A stretch of 64,000 nucleotides of DNA from Larix kaempferi. Lineage: Eukaryota; Streptophyta; Pinopsida; Pinales; Pinaceae. The stretch is taken from NCBI GenBank assembly GCA_027924585.1, contig BSBM01001383.1, positions 1,946,001 to 2,010,000 on the forward strand. Reading direction: 5' to 3'. Shown here in pieces: positions 20,622 through 31,929 of this stretch. The first letter of the stretch is position 1; each line of letters begins with the position of its first letter. Position numbers and translations under genes: made by a program. The notes beneath the pieces were generated by a model, which was given only the letters and a program-made list of their open reading frames with translations, was not told where the DNA came from and searched no databases.

Positions 20622-21311
20622 TGTGAAATTCCACATGATGGATCACAAATTTGATTAAACCTCACTAATTTCATAAAGTAATTTCACAAGAAATTTAGGA
20701 AGAAAAAATGCAAAAATCACTCATTAAAATGAAACTCAGATGAAAATTTTTTATTGATATATCATTCAGCAATAAGCTGGTAAAAAATAGAAGTTACAAT
20801 GGAGATAATTCAATAGCCTCTGGTAGAATTCGAATTCACCTCAAGTCTATTCTTAGTTTGCATTGGAACCATCACTCGATAAGGTCTAGTGGCCACTAAT
20901 GCTCAATGGCTGGTCAACTGAGGTGGAATCGCGCATGACCAAGTCATTGGGTCTAGAAATTAGGGGATTATACTCCAAGGAGGTGCATAATTGACTAACA
21001 GTGTTAAAAAAGGGCGCTCCTACACTCAGAATTAGTGAAACTAGGTGTAACAATCAGTTAACTAGGCAATCAAGGAGACAAGGCACCTTTGGTCATGGAA
21101 CTGACTGTACAGACCCCTAAAATCATGCATGAGGGTGAATTTACACTACAGTGATGTGTATAAGGTGATCTAAGTGGATAAGGATGCTAATGATGACCAA
21201 AATGAAGCACTACGGGGGGGAATAAGGACTAGGTGCTAGGAGATTCACATACTGCTGCATGGAATGCATGCAAAAAGAAAAATCTGTTGATATGGTTAGA
21301 ATGTTCTAACA
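20622..21311 (-). repeat. Copia-2 3' LTR
   Basis: In element orientation it starts TGTTAGAACATTC and ends TTTCACA. Directly inside it (21311-21320 on the plus strand) is ACCCCCCTT, a polypurine tract when read on the element strand. The plus-strand left end is preceded by TSD CTAAT. Confidence 0.92.
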
Positions 21312-21530
21312 ACCCCCCTTAAGCCTGACTATAAGGAAGAAGATAAGTAAATAAATGAAAAATAGGGACCTGGTTACTGAGACCAATGATCACCCCATAC
21401 AACAATCTAAAATAACTAAGGAAAGAGGGAAAACCCGGTGGGAACAAGAACCCCCCTCAAAATAGACTATAAAAAATCTAATCAACCAAAGTGTCACTCA
21501 TCCCAAGGGATCAGATATGAGTGAACTTTT

Positions 21531-22148
21531 TCACTGAAATTTTTTGGGTGAAAATATCTGCAATATGCTCTTCTGAAGGACAATAAAGCAGTGTGATGGT
21601 ACAACCATGCACCAATCCTCAGATATAGTGCATGTGTATCTCAATGTGTTTGATCCTCTATCTCTGAACCGGATATGTGGAAATTTTGATAGCACTCTGA
21701 TTGTCACGGAATATGACTGGTGGAGTATTGTAGTGAATACCAAACTTTGATAGGACGCCCTACAACCAGATGCATTGTGTGGCTGCATTACTGAACCTAT
21801 GTACTCAACTTCAACTGATGAAAGAGTAAGAGATACTTTCTTTTTTCTTGACCAACAGATAGGATCGAATCCAAAAATAAAAATAAACCTTGATGTAGAA
21901 TTCCAATCTGAGCTATCTCCAGCCCAAACTGAGCTGTCTCCAGCCCAATCTGAATCTATGTACCCATCAAGGTTCAATGGAGACCCAGCTACATAGTGAA
22001 TACCATAGTTCTTCGTCCCTTGCACATAGTGCAAGATCCTTTTCGATGCCTTCCAGTGAAGCTCATGAGTCTCTTTCATGTATCTAGATACATCACTCAC
22101 TACATAGGATAGATCAGGGTGAGTATGTGTGAGAAACAAAAGACTCAC
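21531..22148 (-). pseudogene. Copia-2 RNase H domain
   Basis: The minus-strand ORF carries the end of RT and the RNase H block: THTHPDLSYVVSDVSRYM, HWKASKRILHYVQGT, then GYIDSDWAGDSS with the RNase H acidic residue, and SLTLSSVEVEYI. A 21-bp in-frame tandem duplication (21909-21950) repeats the seven residues WAGDSS plus one (DWAGDSSVWAGDSSDW), an insertion in the active-site region. After the duplication the usual acidic and Ser/Thr block is altered, and the C-terminal third drifts out of the conserved frame. Not functional as it stands. Confidence 0.85.
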
Positions 22149-22944
22149 GATCAGTTACCTATACAAGGTACTATCTACCAATGGTGAAGAAGAACCATCT
22201 TCGAGGCTAACACCTCAAAGAAAAGGAAATGTTGTTGGTTTTCATTATGTCATGTGAAACATGTCAAGTAGATCTGTTGCATACTTGGACTGTGCAATCT
22301 TGATTCCTAAACCACTCTAAGAGACTTCAAGACCAAGAAATTGCTTTAGCAGTCCCAAATCTGACATAGAGAAGGCATTGTGCAAGGCATATTTGATGGA
22401 ATTAATGCATGAAGGTAGACTCCATGTGACCATTAAATCATCAACATATAGGACAATAAGGTTTATAGATTTACCATCAATCTTCATGTAGACATTCGAA
22501 TCAGACTTGCATCTTTGAAAATCTTGTGATGGTACAAAGGATTCCATATTTGCATACCATGCTTGGGGAGCCTGCTTCAGCCCATATAAAGACTTCCTTA
22601 ATCTGCACGCTAATGAAGGATCCTCAATGTACCCTTCAGTTTGCTTCATGTAGATCTCCTCATCTAGATTTCCATGAATAAATGCACTCTTCACATCCAT
22701 GTGATGCACCTCCCAGTGCTTGGATGTAGCTAGAGACAAAACAAGACGAATGGAGTCATCTTTGCCACTAGAGTGAAGGTCTTTGTATAGTCAATCCCTT
22801 GAACCTAAGAGAAACCTTTAGAAACCAAGCGAGCCTTGTACTTGCATGTTGCTCCATCTCATCCCATCATTGTTCTGTATACCCACTTACATTGAACAAG
22901 CTTCCTTCTATGAGGGAGATAAAAATATCCGAAGTCTCATTTTT
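22149..22944 (-). pseudogene. Copia-2 reverse transcriptase
   Basis: The clearest segment (22317-22739) reads HHMDVKSAFIHGNLDEEIYM, then SLYGLKQAPQAWY and the catalytic LIVLYVDDLMVTW, with the two Asp present. The upstream N-terminal fingers region (22740-22944) is recognisable only in other frames, and the link to RNase H (22149-22316) is also broken. The motif order matches Copia RT, but the gene is interrupted at both ends. Confidence 0.88.
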
Positions 22945-23733
22945 CTAAAGAGATTGGTACTCTTCATCCATAACTGTTATCCATCTTGGGTCTTGGGAGG
23001 CCTCAAAGAAATTTTTTGGATCTGATCCAACCATCATAAAGCATCTATCTGGAAGAAAGGGATCTGTATGAGAGAGTGCAAAACTTGCACTTTGATACTG
23101 AGATCTGGTTCTTCTTGCATCTTGTGGATTGCCAGCAAGCTCACTAGTAGCTTTTATGGTATTTGCAGCCCATCTTGGAAGTGGTGTTGGATCTATAGGA
23201 TCTACTATATATTGTGGATCTGTATCTAGCATGTGCTCATCTTCACTTTCTGAATCAAATTCTGAACTTTCATGGGAAGATGATTCGCTATCATGTTCAA
23301 CATATTGTGATGGAGTAGTTGGTAAGCTTTCTGCTTCAACATTGTTGGCATCATGCAATGGCCATTCTTCAAACTGGACACTTCTTTAAAGGAAGGTCTG
23401 CATGGTAGACAGATCCAGCAGTTTATAGGCTTCTACATTATGTGCATAACCAACCAATACACACTCTTTGCTTTGAGTCTCTAAGGCTTTCCTCTTCTCT
23501 GAAGGAATCCTTGCACAAGCTTTTGAACTAAAGACTCTAAGATGAGACACATCTAGCTTGTATCCCATCCAAGCTTCGAATGGAGTTTTTCCTTTTAGGC
23601 CTTTGTGTGGAACTCTGATATGGAGGTATGCAACACAATTGACATCTTTTTCCCAAAGTCTAGGAGCCAATGCTTTAGACTCAAGCATGCATGTAGCCAT
23701 CTCTTTTAGGGTTCTATTCTTTCTTTCAGCCAC
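22945..23733 (-). pseudogene. Copia-2 integrase C-terminal half and linker
   Basis: The 23386-23733 segment starts AERKNRTLKEMATCML, which contains the catalytic Glu of the D,D-35-E triad, and continues through the core (VAYLHIRVPHKGLKGKTPFE) and the KECVLVGYAH block. A frame change leads into an acidic, Ser-rich linker (22945-23358), typical of the integrase-RT spacer in Copia, ending near the pre-RT block WITVMDEEYQSL. Confidence 0.85.
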
Positions 23734-23813
23734 ACCATTCTATTGTGGTGTGTATGGAACAATGTGCTGCATTTCAATACCTTCATCTGCACAAAATAGC
23801 TGAAACTCATTCT

Positions 23814-24275
23814 TTACATACTCTCCTCCATTATCAGTAGGAAGGACCTTGATCTTCTTGTCAGTGAAATTTTCTCCAATAGCTTTAAAAATTTGAAATA
23901 TTCAAAGACTTCTGATTTCAACTTTAGAAAATAGGCCCAACTAAATCTCGAATAGTCATCGATGAATGTTAAGATGTATCTAGCATTATTCAGAGATAGG
24001 TGAGGGAGAGGTCCTGATATGTCACTGTGAATCAACTCGAGAGAATATGAGGCTCTCTTTGCCTTTCCTTTTTCAAACTTGTGCTTCGGATGCTTTCCAA
24101 TCAAGCAACCTTGACATGTACCTTTAGCAAATATAATGTTTGGGAGGCCTTCAACCATGTTATGATTGTGCAGTTCTTGCAAATATTTGTAGTTGAGGTG
24201 CCCAAACCTCTCATGCCAAATACTGCTAACTTCATTAGCATGGGTAAGAAGTGCACTTTGAGTTGAATAAGGCAT
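23814..24275 (-). pseudogene. Copia-2 GAG-pre-integrase and integrase N-terminal half
   Basis: HERFGHLNYKYLQELH and CQGCLIGKH give the HHCC zinc-binding segment. IHSDISGPLPH carries the first catalytic Asp, followed by FIDDYSRFSWAYFLK. Frame is lost near 23880, just before the second catalytic Asp block, which is visible only in another frame (23820-23850, NGGE-type). The integrase is split by this frameshift. Confidence 0.88.
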
Positions 24276-24395
24276 GAAATGAGAGAACTCATAAAGCTTG
24301 GAAAGATGATTTTCAATTCCTTGTGCAATGATTTTTCCAGAAGAGATCTCTTTTATCTCAACTGCATTAGGATTAAAAATTACTTTCTTTGGAAC

Positions 24396-24770
24396 TCATG
24401 TATGTGTCATTTGATGGACTGAAATGAGATTAGTTGCCAATGTAGGAACATAGAGCACATCATTTAAGTATCCATGATCAATATTGATCCTTCCAATTCC
24501 TTTTGAAGGAACTTTTGAATCATATCCCATTAAGATGGAATTCCCAACAATAGGTTCGAATTCTGAGAAGAGATATCTGGATGCATACATGTGTCTGGAG
24601 GCTCCAGAATATATGATGAAGGAAGACGCATTCGAAGTGCCAGCCATGAGTGCATGGAATCTCTTCTTATATTTGGATTTAGAATCAACTACTTTTTTCC
24701 TAGCACTTGCAGGTACTGGAAGGTTATTTTTCTCTAGAAGTTGAGCCATAAGGTCAATTATCTTCTTCAT
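24396..24770 (-). pseudogene. Copia-2 protease with mutated active site
   Basis: The segment covers the gag C-terminal linker and protease. The usual DSGAS active-site block reads IIYSGASRHMYAS: the catalytic Asp is Tyr (GAT to TAT), which would abolish proteolysis. The downstream GIGRINIDHGYLNDVLYVPTLATNLISV block is well preserved, confirming the identity. Confidence 0.88.
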
Positions 24771-25576
24771 GCAAGCACTTTCAAGATGAAAACCTATGTT
24801 GCAGTATGGACATTTGGTCTTCTCTTTTTATTTTGCTTTCCTCTCTTGGAATTTGAAGTTCCCTCTGACTGTTTGGGAGACTCCTTTTGCTTATGTTCAT
24901 ACTGTTTCTTCTCCTTTCCTTTATTCTTTCCTTGACCATTAGCATTCTTTCCTTCTCCAGCAACAAGATCTCAATCCCTATATTGTTTTATGACTCCCAT
25001 CTACACCAATTTGTCTTGCTCCTTTGGGAGAGACAAGATGAATGCATCTAGAGTGGGCATCCTCCAATTTGGGATGGATAATTTTTTTGTTTGGAAGGTG
25101 GATATGAATATAGAATAGTTTGGTCCCAATTTTGATAGAATAGAGAGAATTAGTTGCTCATCCTTCTTCTCAATGCCACACATCTTTAGCTGCACAACTG
25201 AATTCTTTAATTTAGTGAAGAATTCTATGATGGATTCGAAGTTGTTGGGGCTCAAAGAGATCAAATCATTTTCAAATTGATGCCCTCTCAAATCATATTG
25301 CTTCCCAAATAAATATTTGAGCTTTGTCCAAACCTCATTGGGAGTTTTCAGACCGGATAGATGAAAGATTAGATCCTTGGAGATACTGAGACACAACAAT
25401 CCATACGCTTCATCAAGCTTATTCAGGTACTTGGATTTATCTAATGCACCATTTGTTTTTACTTCAACACCCTTGAGCACCCTATAGAGACCTTTGTTGG
25501 GCATGAATATCTCCATTTGATCCTTCCATTTGAATAAATTGAAAGGAGAGAGTTTTGGTGTTGAAGATAGATCCAT
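24771..25576 (-). pseudogene. Copia-2 gag
   Basis: From MDLSSTPKLSPFNLFKWKDQ (25576 leftwards) the ORF runs 191 residues through a typical UBN2/Copia gag (AYGLLCLSISKDLIFHLSG, TPNEVWTKLKYLFG, LISLSPNNFESIIEFFTKLK). It stops after KEQDKLV near 25001. The Lys/Glu-rich linker and remnants of the zinc-knuckle region follow in other frames (24781-24966). The start codon is the first ATG downstream of the primer-binding site, about 110 bp from the LTR. Confidence 0.88.
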
Positions 25577-25675
25577 TGTAGGTGATTGAATGCTCTACTG
25601 ATGATGGAATAACCTGCAAAAACAAATTGGAAATGTATCTTGGAGGATTGCTATTGAATCTATAAATCTCTCACA

Positions 25676-25688
25676 AGCAATGATACCA
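25676..25688 (-). other. Copia-2 primer-binding site
   Basis: On the plus strand AGCAATGATACCA touches the LTR. Read on the element strand it is TGGTATCATTGCT, matching the first part of the initiator-Met tRNA primer site with divergence after TGGTATCA. Confidence 0.8.
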
Positions 25689-26378
25689 TGTGAAATTCCA
25701 TAGGATGGATCACAAAGCTGAACAATCCTCACTAATTTCACAAAGTAATTTCACAAGAAATTTAGGAAGAAAAACTGCATAAATCACTCATGAAAATGAA
25801 ACTCGGATGAAACATTGTTATTAATACATCATTCAACAATAATATGGTAAACAATAGAAGTTACAGTGGACATAATTCGATAGCCTTTGGTAGGATTTGA
25901 ATTCACCTCAATTCTAGGCTTAGTTTGCATTGGAACCATCACCCAATAAGGTCTAGTGGCGACTAATGCTCAATGGCTAGTCAAATGAGGTGGACTAGCA
26001 CATGACTAAGTAATTGGGGATGGAAATTATGGGAGGAGAACCCAAGGAGGCACATAACTAACTGACAGTGGTCAAAAAGACGCTCCTACACTCAGAAGTA
26101 GTAAAACTAGGTGTAACAGTTAGTTAACTAGGAAATCAAGGGGACAATGTGCCTTTGATCATGGAATTGGTTGTACAGACTCCTAAAATCATGCATGAAG
26201 TCATATTTACACTTCAATGATGTGGATAAGGCACTCTGAGGGGATAAGGAGGCTAATAATGACCAAAATGAAGCATTATGGGTCCAAAAATAAGGACTAG
26301 GTGCTAGGAGACTCACCTACCACTACATGGAATGCATGCATGCAAAAACACTGTTGAGATGGTTAGAATGTTCCAACA
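25689..26378 (-). repeat. Copia-2 5' LTR
   Basis: 690 bp, aligned along its length with 20622-21311 but with many substitutions and small indels. It is flanked on the right by TSD CTAAT (26379-26383). Confidence 0.92.
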
Positions 26379-26639
26379 CTAATAACCCTTATAAAAATGT
26401 CCCCACACTAATAATCCATATAACCTTTATTATCCTCATCGTAATAATCATTATAGTTTGTGTCTAATCATAGAATGCCCCCTTCAAGTAGAACAACCTT
26501 GTAAAACAAGATTATTTTTATTTTTTTTAAATAAGTATTTTGTGTTACTAAAGAATCTTATAAAGTATACTTGGCATTATGTACTCACAAAGTTATGTAG
26601 GTTGTATATTTACAATCATGCTAGCCATCAAAAACTAAT

Positions 26640-27015
26640 ATTATTGCATCGAGAGGAGCGAGGTGCTCTACAGCCTAGTATAGGGGAGATGTTGTCACAT
26701 AACGTAGCGTTATGTTACCTAAAATAAAAAGTAACTAAAAAATTCATGCCAATTCATATACTAAATGAAAAGTAATTAAAATAAAACAATGAAAAGTAAT
26801 TAAAAAAATCCATGTTGGCTCATAAAATAAAAAAATTAAAACCAACATACATCCATCTTAAACCTGGATCTATCAAGCACCAAGAGGGATCAAATTTCTA
26901 GAGGTGTAATTTTTTTGGATGTGTACAAATATTTGGTTAAAAACAATACACCTCAAAAAATTGGATCCCTCTCTGTCCTTGATAGATCCGGGTTTAAGAT
27001 GGATCTATGATGGTG
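26640..27015. repeat. Foldback (inverted-repeat) element
   Basis: Arms of about 60 bp at 26849-26913 and 26948-27010 are inverted copies: CATCTTAAACCTGGATCTAT on the left pairs with ATAGATCCGGGTTTAAGATG on the right, and AGAGGTGTA pairs with TACACCTCA. To the left (26640-26720) is a GC-richer segment with GAGAGGAGCGAGGTGCTCTA and GGGGAGATGTTGTCAC. Related versions of both parts occur at 45945-46000, 46430-46500, 47165-47310 and 47405-47515. The structure suggests a non-autonomous MITE/foldback family. Confidence 0.7.
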
Positions 27016-27629
27016 CATAGAACAATGAGGGTCATTGCATTAACAACTTTGATTGAGTGGGTATTCACTTTCCTTTAGCTCATTGTCTTATATGTTGATT
27101 GATTTTCCATTTGAGCCCTTTTGGCACGATTCATTTCTTTTATGTATTTTCTTGACCTTATCTCTACGATCGTTCATGGAAAAAATGATAGATTTTTCAA
27201 ATTTTAGAATACTTTGAAAAAAATGATTTAAAAAGATATTTAAAATGGATGATGTTGTTTTTTATTCTATTTTAAGATTATTAATATTGAACGTATAAAA
27301 AATATATATTAAATATTTTTCAAAATATCATTTCTATGGTAAAAATGAAAGTAACAAGATTATTATGGTTATTATCGTGATCTTAAACAAAAAGAATATA
27401 AAGAGTAATTAAGTTATAAAATTAGATAAATTTGCGTTTTAAACTAATTTTACTATAAATATCACTAACATTAACCTTGGTTTTAACAATGTTCATTGTA
27501 TTTTTTCAACTTAAATTGTCGAAAAAATAGTTTTAATAAATCAATTTAAATTGATAAATGAAGGTCATTAATCATAAACAAAAATATATAATGTGATTTT
27601 TTCGTCTTGCATAACCCTAGCCTCTGTTA
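27016..27629. other. AT-rich stretch with no gene seen
   Basis: Strongly AT-rich with short A and T runs; no ORF with recognisable content. Confidence 0.6.
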
Positions 27630-28515
27630 CTTCATGACATGGATCACCCTCCTATGGATTTGGATGTGAAGGAGTGCGCTAGATTCCTGGATGAAGCCTT
27701 CCATGTTGTCACTTTAGCCATCTCTTTATCCTCATCCAAATCCAATCTTCCTTTTTTGTTAAACTTACTATTGTTCCAGATGTCAAGATCTCTTCAACAT
27801 CCTCAAAACTCAAGGTAGTAGCACTTTTCAAGAGAGGACTGGTAGGGAAATTTATATGCCTCTGGCCCTCCCCTAGAGCCATGGAAATATGGTTCAATAA
27901 GAATTGGATCTTAGGTTATTTACATCATATCTTTTGTGGAAAAGGATTTTTTGTTTTTCATTTTGAGAAAAAAAAAAGAGGAAAGGGATCTCATCTTTTG
28001 AAATGGCCCCTATTTCATGGGCCCCCAAGGGATGTATCTAAATCATTGGATCTTGTCTTTTGATTGGAAAAGGGCATTTCATTTGTTGTTCATGTAGGTG
28101 TAAAAATACCTTATATGCCCCTTCATTGCTAGAGTGACGAAGATTTAGCTGCCATTGGGAATTCCTTGGGGAGATATATTAATAAATCTGAACCAAAACC
28201 TTCTCTTTTCTCTTGTGCTTGAATTTGTGTTGAAGTTGATCTGAAAAAGGGGCTTCTTGAAGCTATTAACCTATCCATGGATGGATGGACACATCTTCAA
28301 AAGGTAGACTATGGAAAACTACCTTTCAAATGCAAGATCTTCCATGAGTATCGATATTTTGCTCAGAACTATCCTAATCTGAAACGTAAGGAACAAGAAA
28401 TCAATTAGGAGGAAGGGTGGAACATGTCTCCAAAAAGGGTAAAAATTTGGGACAAGAAACAACTCAACCAACTTCTCCTCGGATGTGGGTGGGGAGGGAT
28501 ACATAGGTGAGGTGG
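27630..28515 (+). pseudogene. LINE-A ORF1 (DUF4283 and zinc-knuckle region), broken
   Basis: Forward frames read a DUF4283-like RNA-binding region typical of plant L1 ORF1: the VGKFICLWPSPRAMEIWFNKNW segment (27850-27905), then GFFVFHFEKK and LKWPLFHGPP, an ICVEVDLKKGLLEAINLSMD segment and LPFKCKIFHEYRYFAQNYPN near 28320. The last corresponds to the CCHC knuckle (normally CxxCHxxGHxxxxC), but the second Cys, the Gly and the last Cys are replaced. Several stops and frameshifts interrupt it. An ATG at 27637 is a plausible start. The likely partner is the endonuclease segment at 30255-30934. Confidence 0.75.
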
Positions 28516-29750
28516 AGGTATTTATGCATGGCAACTTATTCTTGACATATGATGATTATCCATGCCATTATGTGGAAAAGTGGAGATGACTCTCTTTCTC
28601 GGGGGACCATAATGAGGAGAGATAGTTCTCAGGAAGGAAGTATGAGGCATAGGGAGGAATTAATGGAAAGTATTGAAACCAATATAGTTCAAATGTGGGA
28701 GTTGCAAAGACTTATGTTCGATATCATTATCAGTTTGTCCATGGGTATGAAGCATAGTGTGGAAGTATGTATCCTAATTAAGGGTGTCTTAATCAATCAG
28801 AAAATTGATGATATCTGCACCTCCCACATATTTTAATATCATCATCGGGGCCATTTGGGGCTTGAGTTGAAGGGTGATGATATCTTGCCGAAGTATGAGA
28901 CTTTGTTCTCTATTTTTTTGGTCCGTGTGAGGTATAGGAGGATGGAAAAAAGTAGAGATGATTCAGAAAGAGAGAAGGCAGGGCCAAAGAGAGATAATAG
29001 GGAGCAGTTGCATGTTGCTCAGAAAACCTGGCTCTATAAGGCTTCGATTCCATAGAAGTTACATGAGGAAATTGAAGTAGTGTAGAAGGATATTTGGGAC
29101 GAGTTGGAGGAGGCTAATCTCAAGGGATAGTTGTATGCTTTAAAGATCTGGATTCAAGACCCAAGGACTTCATGATCTCGACAAACTTAGTTTGAGAGGA
29201 CTATTTCATTATATTGGATTATGAAAGGGATTATTGGTCGAGTTCTACTGGAAAGATAAGAGAAAATCAAACAAGATGAACTTTCTTTCTAGTTTTGGAA
29301 GGATATTTATGTAGATACCAAGCTCATGCACATGAAGATAGACGTCGTTGCGAAAGAACTGTGGATTCTTGTCCTAACAAGGCTAAGTACTGCAGGAGAT
29401 GTGGTTGGATTATCGCAGGTGGGAAGATATGGATCGTCGACTGAAAATTAGGTCCTGTAATTTGTAGGTTGGGTTTAGTAATGATGTCTTGGTCTATTTT
29501 TTTAATATCCAATCGATACATTAATATGTTTTGAATTGAGAGAGGTAGTAGAAATTTTGGATGTTTTGAACAATGATGCGATAGATGGTATAAACTCCAT
29601 GTTTTCCCCTATGAGGGAGAGTTAGTTTTGTTGTATGAATGTCATAGATATGGTAGTATGGTGTGTCAATTAGAGGAAATGGGGAAATATGTAGACATCT
29701 GGAAATTGTAAAACTCCTATTATATTTAAATAATAGATTTCTTACTTAAA
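28516..29750 (+). other. Unrecognised interval within LINE-A ORF1
   Basis: Between the zinc-knuckle part and the presumed ORF1 C-terminus. Forward frames are open for 60-95 codons (28549-28836 and 28855-29055) and rich in charged residues, but show no motif I know. It could be the long variable ORF1 linker of this LINE, or an insertion too decayed to name. Confidence 0.35.
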
Positions 29751-30254
29751 AAATGGCTCATCCAGCTCCTGGAGGTTCCTCCTCCTTGAATCGATTTCAA
29801 GCATTATCTACTGAAGAAGTGGGAAATGCATAAGAAAATGTGGTTGAGGGTAGTAGGAAGGAAATCAGAATTCATTGCCCACCCCCCAAAGGAACATCAA
29901 ATTTAGAATAAATTAGCCAAGCGAAAAACTACATTCCCCTTCTCCCTTTGGATCCCTACAAGGAATATGATGTGACACAAGGAAACAACTCATTTTCATT
30001 GGAGGTCTTAGTAACACAATCTAGAGCACGATCCTTACCTGAGGAGTATTCAAAGGATGTGGTGGAGGAAATTTTACCACCAAGAAAGTAGGAATAAAAT
30101 CCCTAAAGCAGCATGGGAATGTTGAAACGGCCAGCAATAAGGATTTGGGGAAACAGACTATACTGGATAAACATGTGAAAGTCATGAAAAACCTCAAAGG
30201 GAACATGGAACATAGGGAAGAAGGAGGAGAGATGGTTAGTTTGGTTTCAAGTAA
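29751..30254 (+). pseudogene. LINE-A ORF1 C-terminal part (probable)
   Basis: An ATG at 29752 opens a short frame with GGSSSLNRFQALSTEEV, a phrase type (NRFxxL) common near the C-terminus of plant L1 ORF1. Charged sequence with stops follows. It lies just before the endonuclease, as the ORF1 tail should. Confidence 0.5.
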
Positions 30255-30934
30255 TAAATAATGAAGATAGTCTCCTAAAATTGTATGGGTATGGGAGGAA
30301 AGCATAAGTTAGATGCAATCAAGAATTTGATTAGATGTGAAAAGCCCTCAATACTCATTATCCAAGAGACTAAATTGGGGTCTAAAGAGGCCCAATATCA
30401 TCTACAGCACATTTGGAATAGAAAAAGAGTATGTTTAGTAAATGCCCATGGATCCTCAGGAGGCATTGCTACTTGTTGGGATTCCAACAAATCTCTCTCC
30501 TTTCTTGGAAATAAAATCAAAATTCATTATTAGCGGAATTGCAGAAAATGGAGCCCCTGGAAAAAATCAATATATGTAATGTATATGGATCAGTCCAATA
30601 TGGGAGCAAAAAGGATTTTTGGAGATCCTCAAACCCTTTGCATGAGTCAGGTTTCTCCTAAAATAGCATTGTGGTGGGATACTTTAATGTCACCATTTCT
30701 ATAAAGAAAGGAGAGGGGAATGAGAATTAGAGATCCTTTCAGAAAAAATACTGAATATATTATGGCTTAGTGGGATTTAGTGGACATACCTCCTAAGAAA
30801 GGTATTTTCACTTAGAGTAATAAAAGAATAGGACCAGGACACATTACAGTTAGGCTAGATCGATTCTTAGTTCATAGTGTATTTTTACAAAGAGGGTTCC
30901 TATTACAATCAAATATTATTGATTCTACTACTTC
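30255..30934 (+). pseudogene. LINE-A apurinic-like endonuclease domain (5' part of ORF2)
   Basis: The L1-type endonuclease is recognisable: GMGGKHKLDAIKNLIRCEKP, then IIQETKLGSKEAQY with the catalytic Glu, NAHGSSGGIATCWDSN, and further on GIFT followed by GPGHITVRLDRFLV. Frames are interrupted at 30534 and by several stops near 30690-30820. It ends abruptly at 30934-30939, where the Gypsy element is inserted; the following SDH motif appears on the far side at 37653. Confidence 0.85.
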
Positions 30935-30939
30935 AAATC

Positions 30940-31916
30940 TAGCACAAGGTCAGGTCAGTTGAACCTTCTTTCTTAACAATAACACACGACACATGAGACT
31001 CACACGGACTTGGTGTAAACAGGATGCCAGACGCTGGCTTCTATTACTTCAAATCAAATTACAATGCGAATTACAAAGCAAATGAACTAAACTAGTCGGC
31101 CTTAGCCTAATACAATATACATAAGTAAATGTGTGTTCTCTCTGTGTGTGATCTTCTCCCTCTCACGGCCTCTGTTGAATGCAAGCGCTCCAGATCTATG
31201 GATGCACGATATCTTCTCTCCTCGATCCTCTGCTGATTGAAATGAACTGACTTCCTCTGTTCCTGCGCACTAGTCTTCTACTTCACCCTGCTGCGACTGC
31301 TCATCCCGAGGTCCACTCTATTCCCAGAGACACTCTTCCTCTGTCCGCTGAATCCTCCAGATCCTGTAGACCTGCAGTTTTCAGTACCCCCTGGCCATGC
31401 TGCACAACCTATGCTCATGGTGACATCTATCATGATCCCAACCACCTTCATAACTGCTCATAACTTCCTCAGCAACCCCGAATGGCTACCAAGTACTTTG
31501 CCTTGACTTTTGAGCTTCTTTGACTCTACTACAGTAGTCAGTCCCATCACTAACCTCGACCATACTTCCTTCTGTCATCCTTCGACTTCATTTGTCGGCT
31601 TCTCTTCGCTTCCACGGCTTCGCCAGTCCACCCCTTACTCCACGCTTGGCTTCCGCCTTGACCTGTCGGTGTCGTTATTCGACACCATGTCGACCTTCGA
31701 CACCTTCGCTACAACCCTGTCGTTTGTCGACCTTAGACATGTTGACTCTCGACCTTCTTCTCCTTCTGTCGACCGCATATCAACATCTTTTGCTCGACTA
31801 CTTGGCTTTGACAGCCCATCTTCCTTCTCACTAGTGGTCGTCGACAATCCCCCTGGTCGACTTCTCATGTCGATCATCTTCCACTGTTTCCCCTAGGCCC
31901 CGATGCTCCTGTATCA
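30940..31916 (-). repeat. Gypsy element 3' LTR
   Basis: 977 bp, aligning with 36677-37652. On the element strand it starts TGATACAGGAGC, just after the purine-containing CACCTAGGGAGTC. The outer end reads TAGCACAAGG on the plus strand, where the other LTR has TGGTGCAAGG, so the terminal dinucleotide is mutated. Confidence 0.9.
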
Positions 31917-31929
31917 GACTCCCTAGGTG

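Larger units (their letters stand above)
20622..26378 (-). mobile_element. Copia-2: full-length, inactivated Ty1/Copia LTR retrotransposon
   Basis: Minus-strand element with 690-bp LTRs (20622-21311 and 25689-26378), perfect TSD CTAAT (20617-20621 and 26379-26383), a Met-tRNA primer-binding site beside the right LTR and a polypurine tract beside the left one. From right to left it encodes gag, protease, integrase, reverse transcriptase and RNase H in several broken frames. The LTRs differ at many positions, so this insertion is considerably older than the LARD. Confidence 0.95.
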
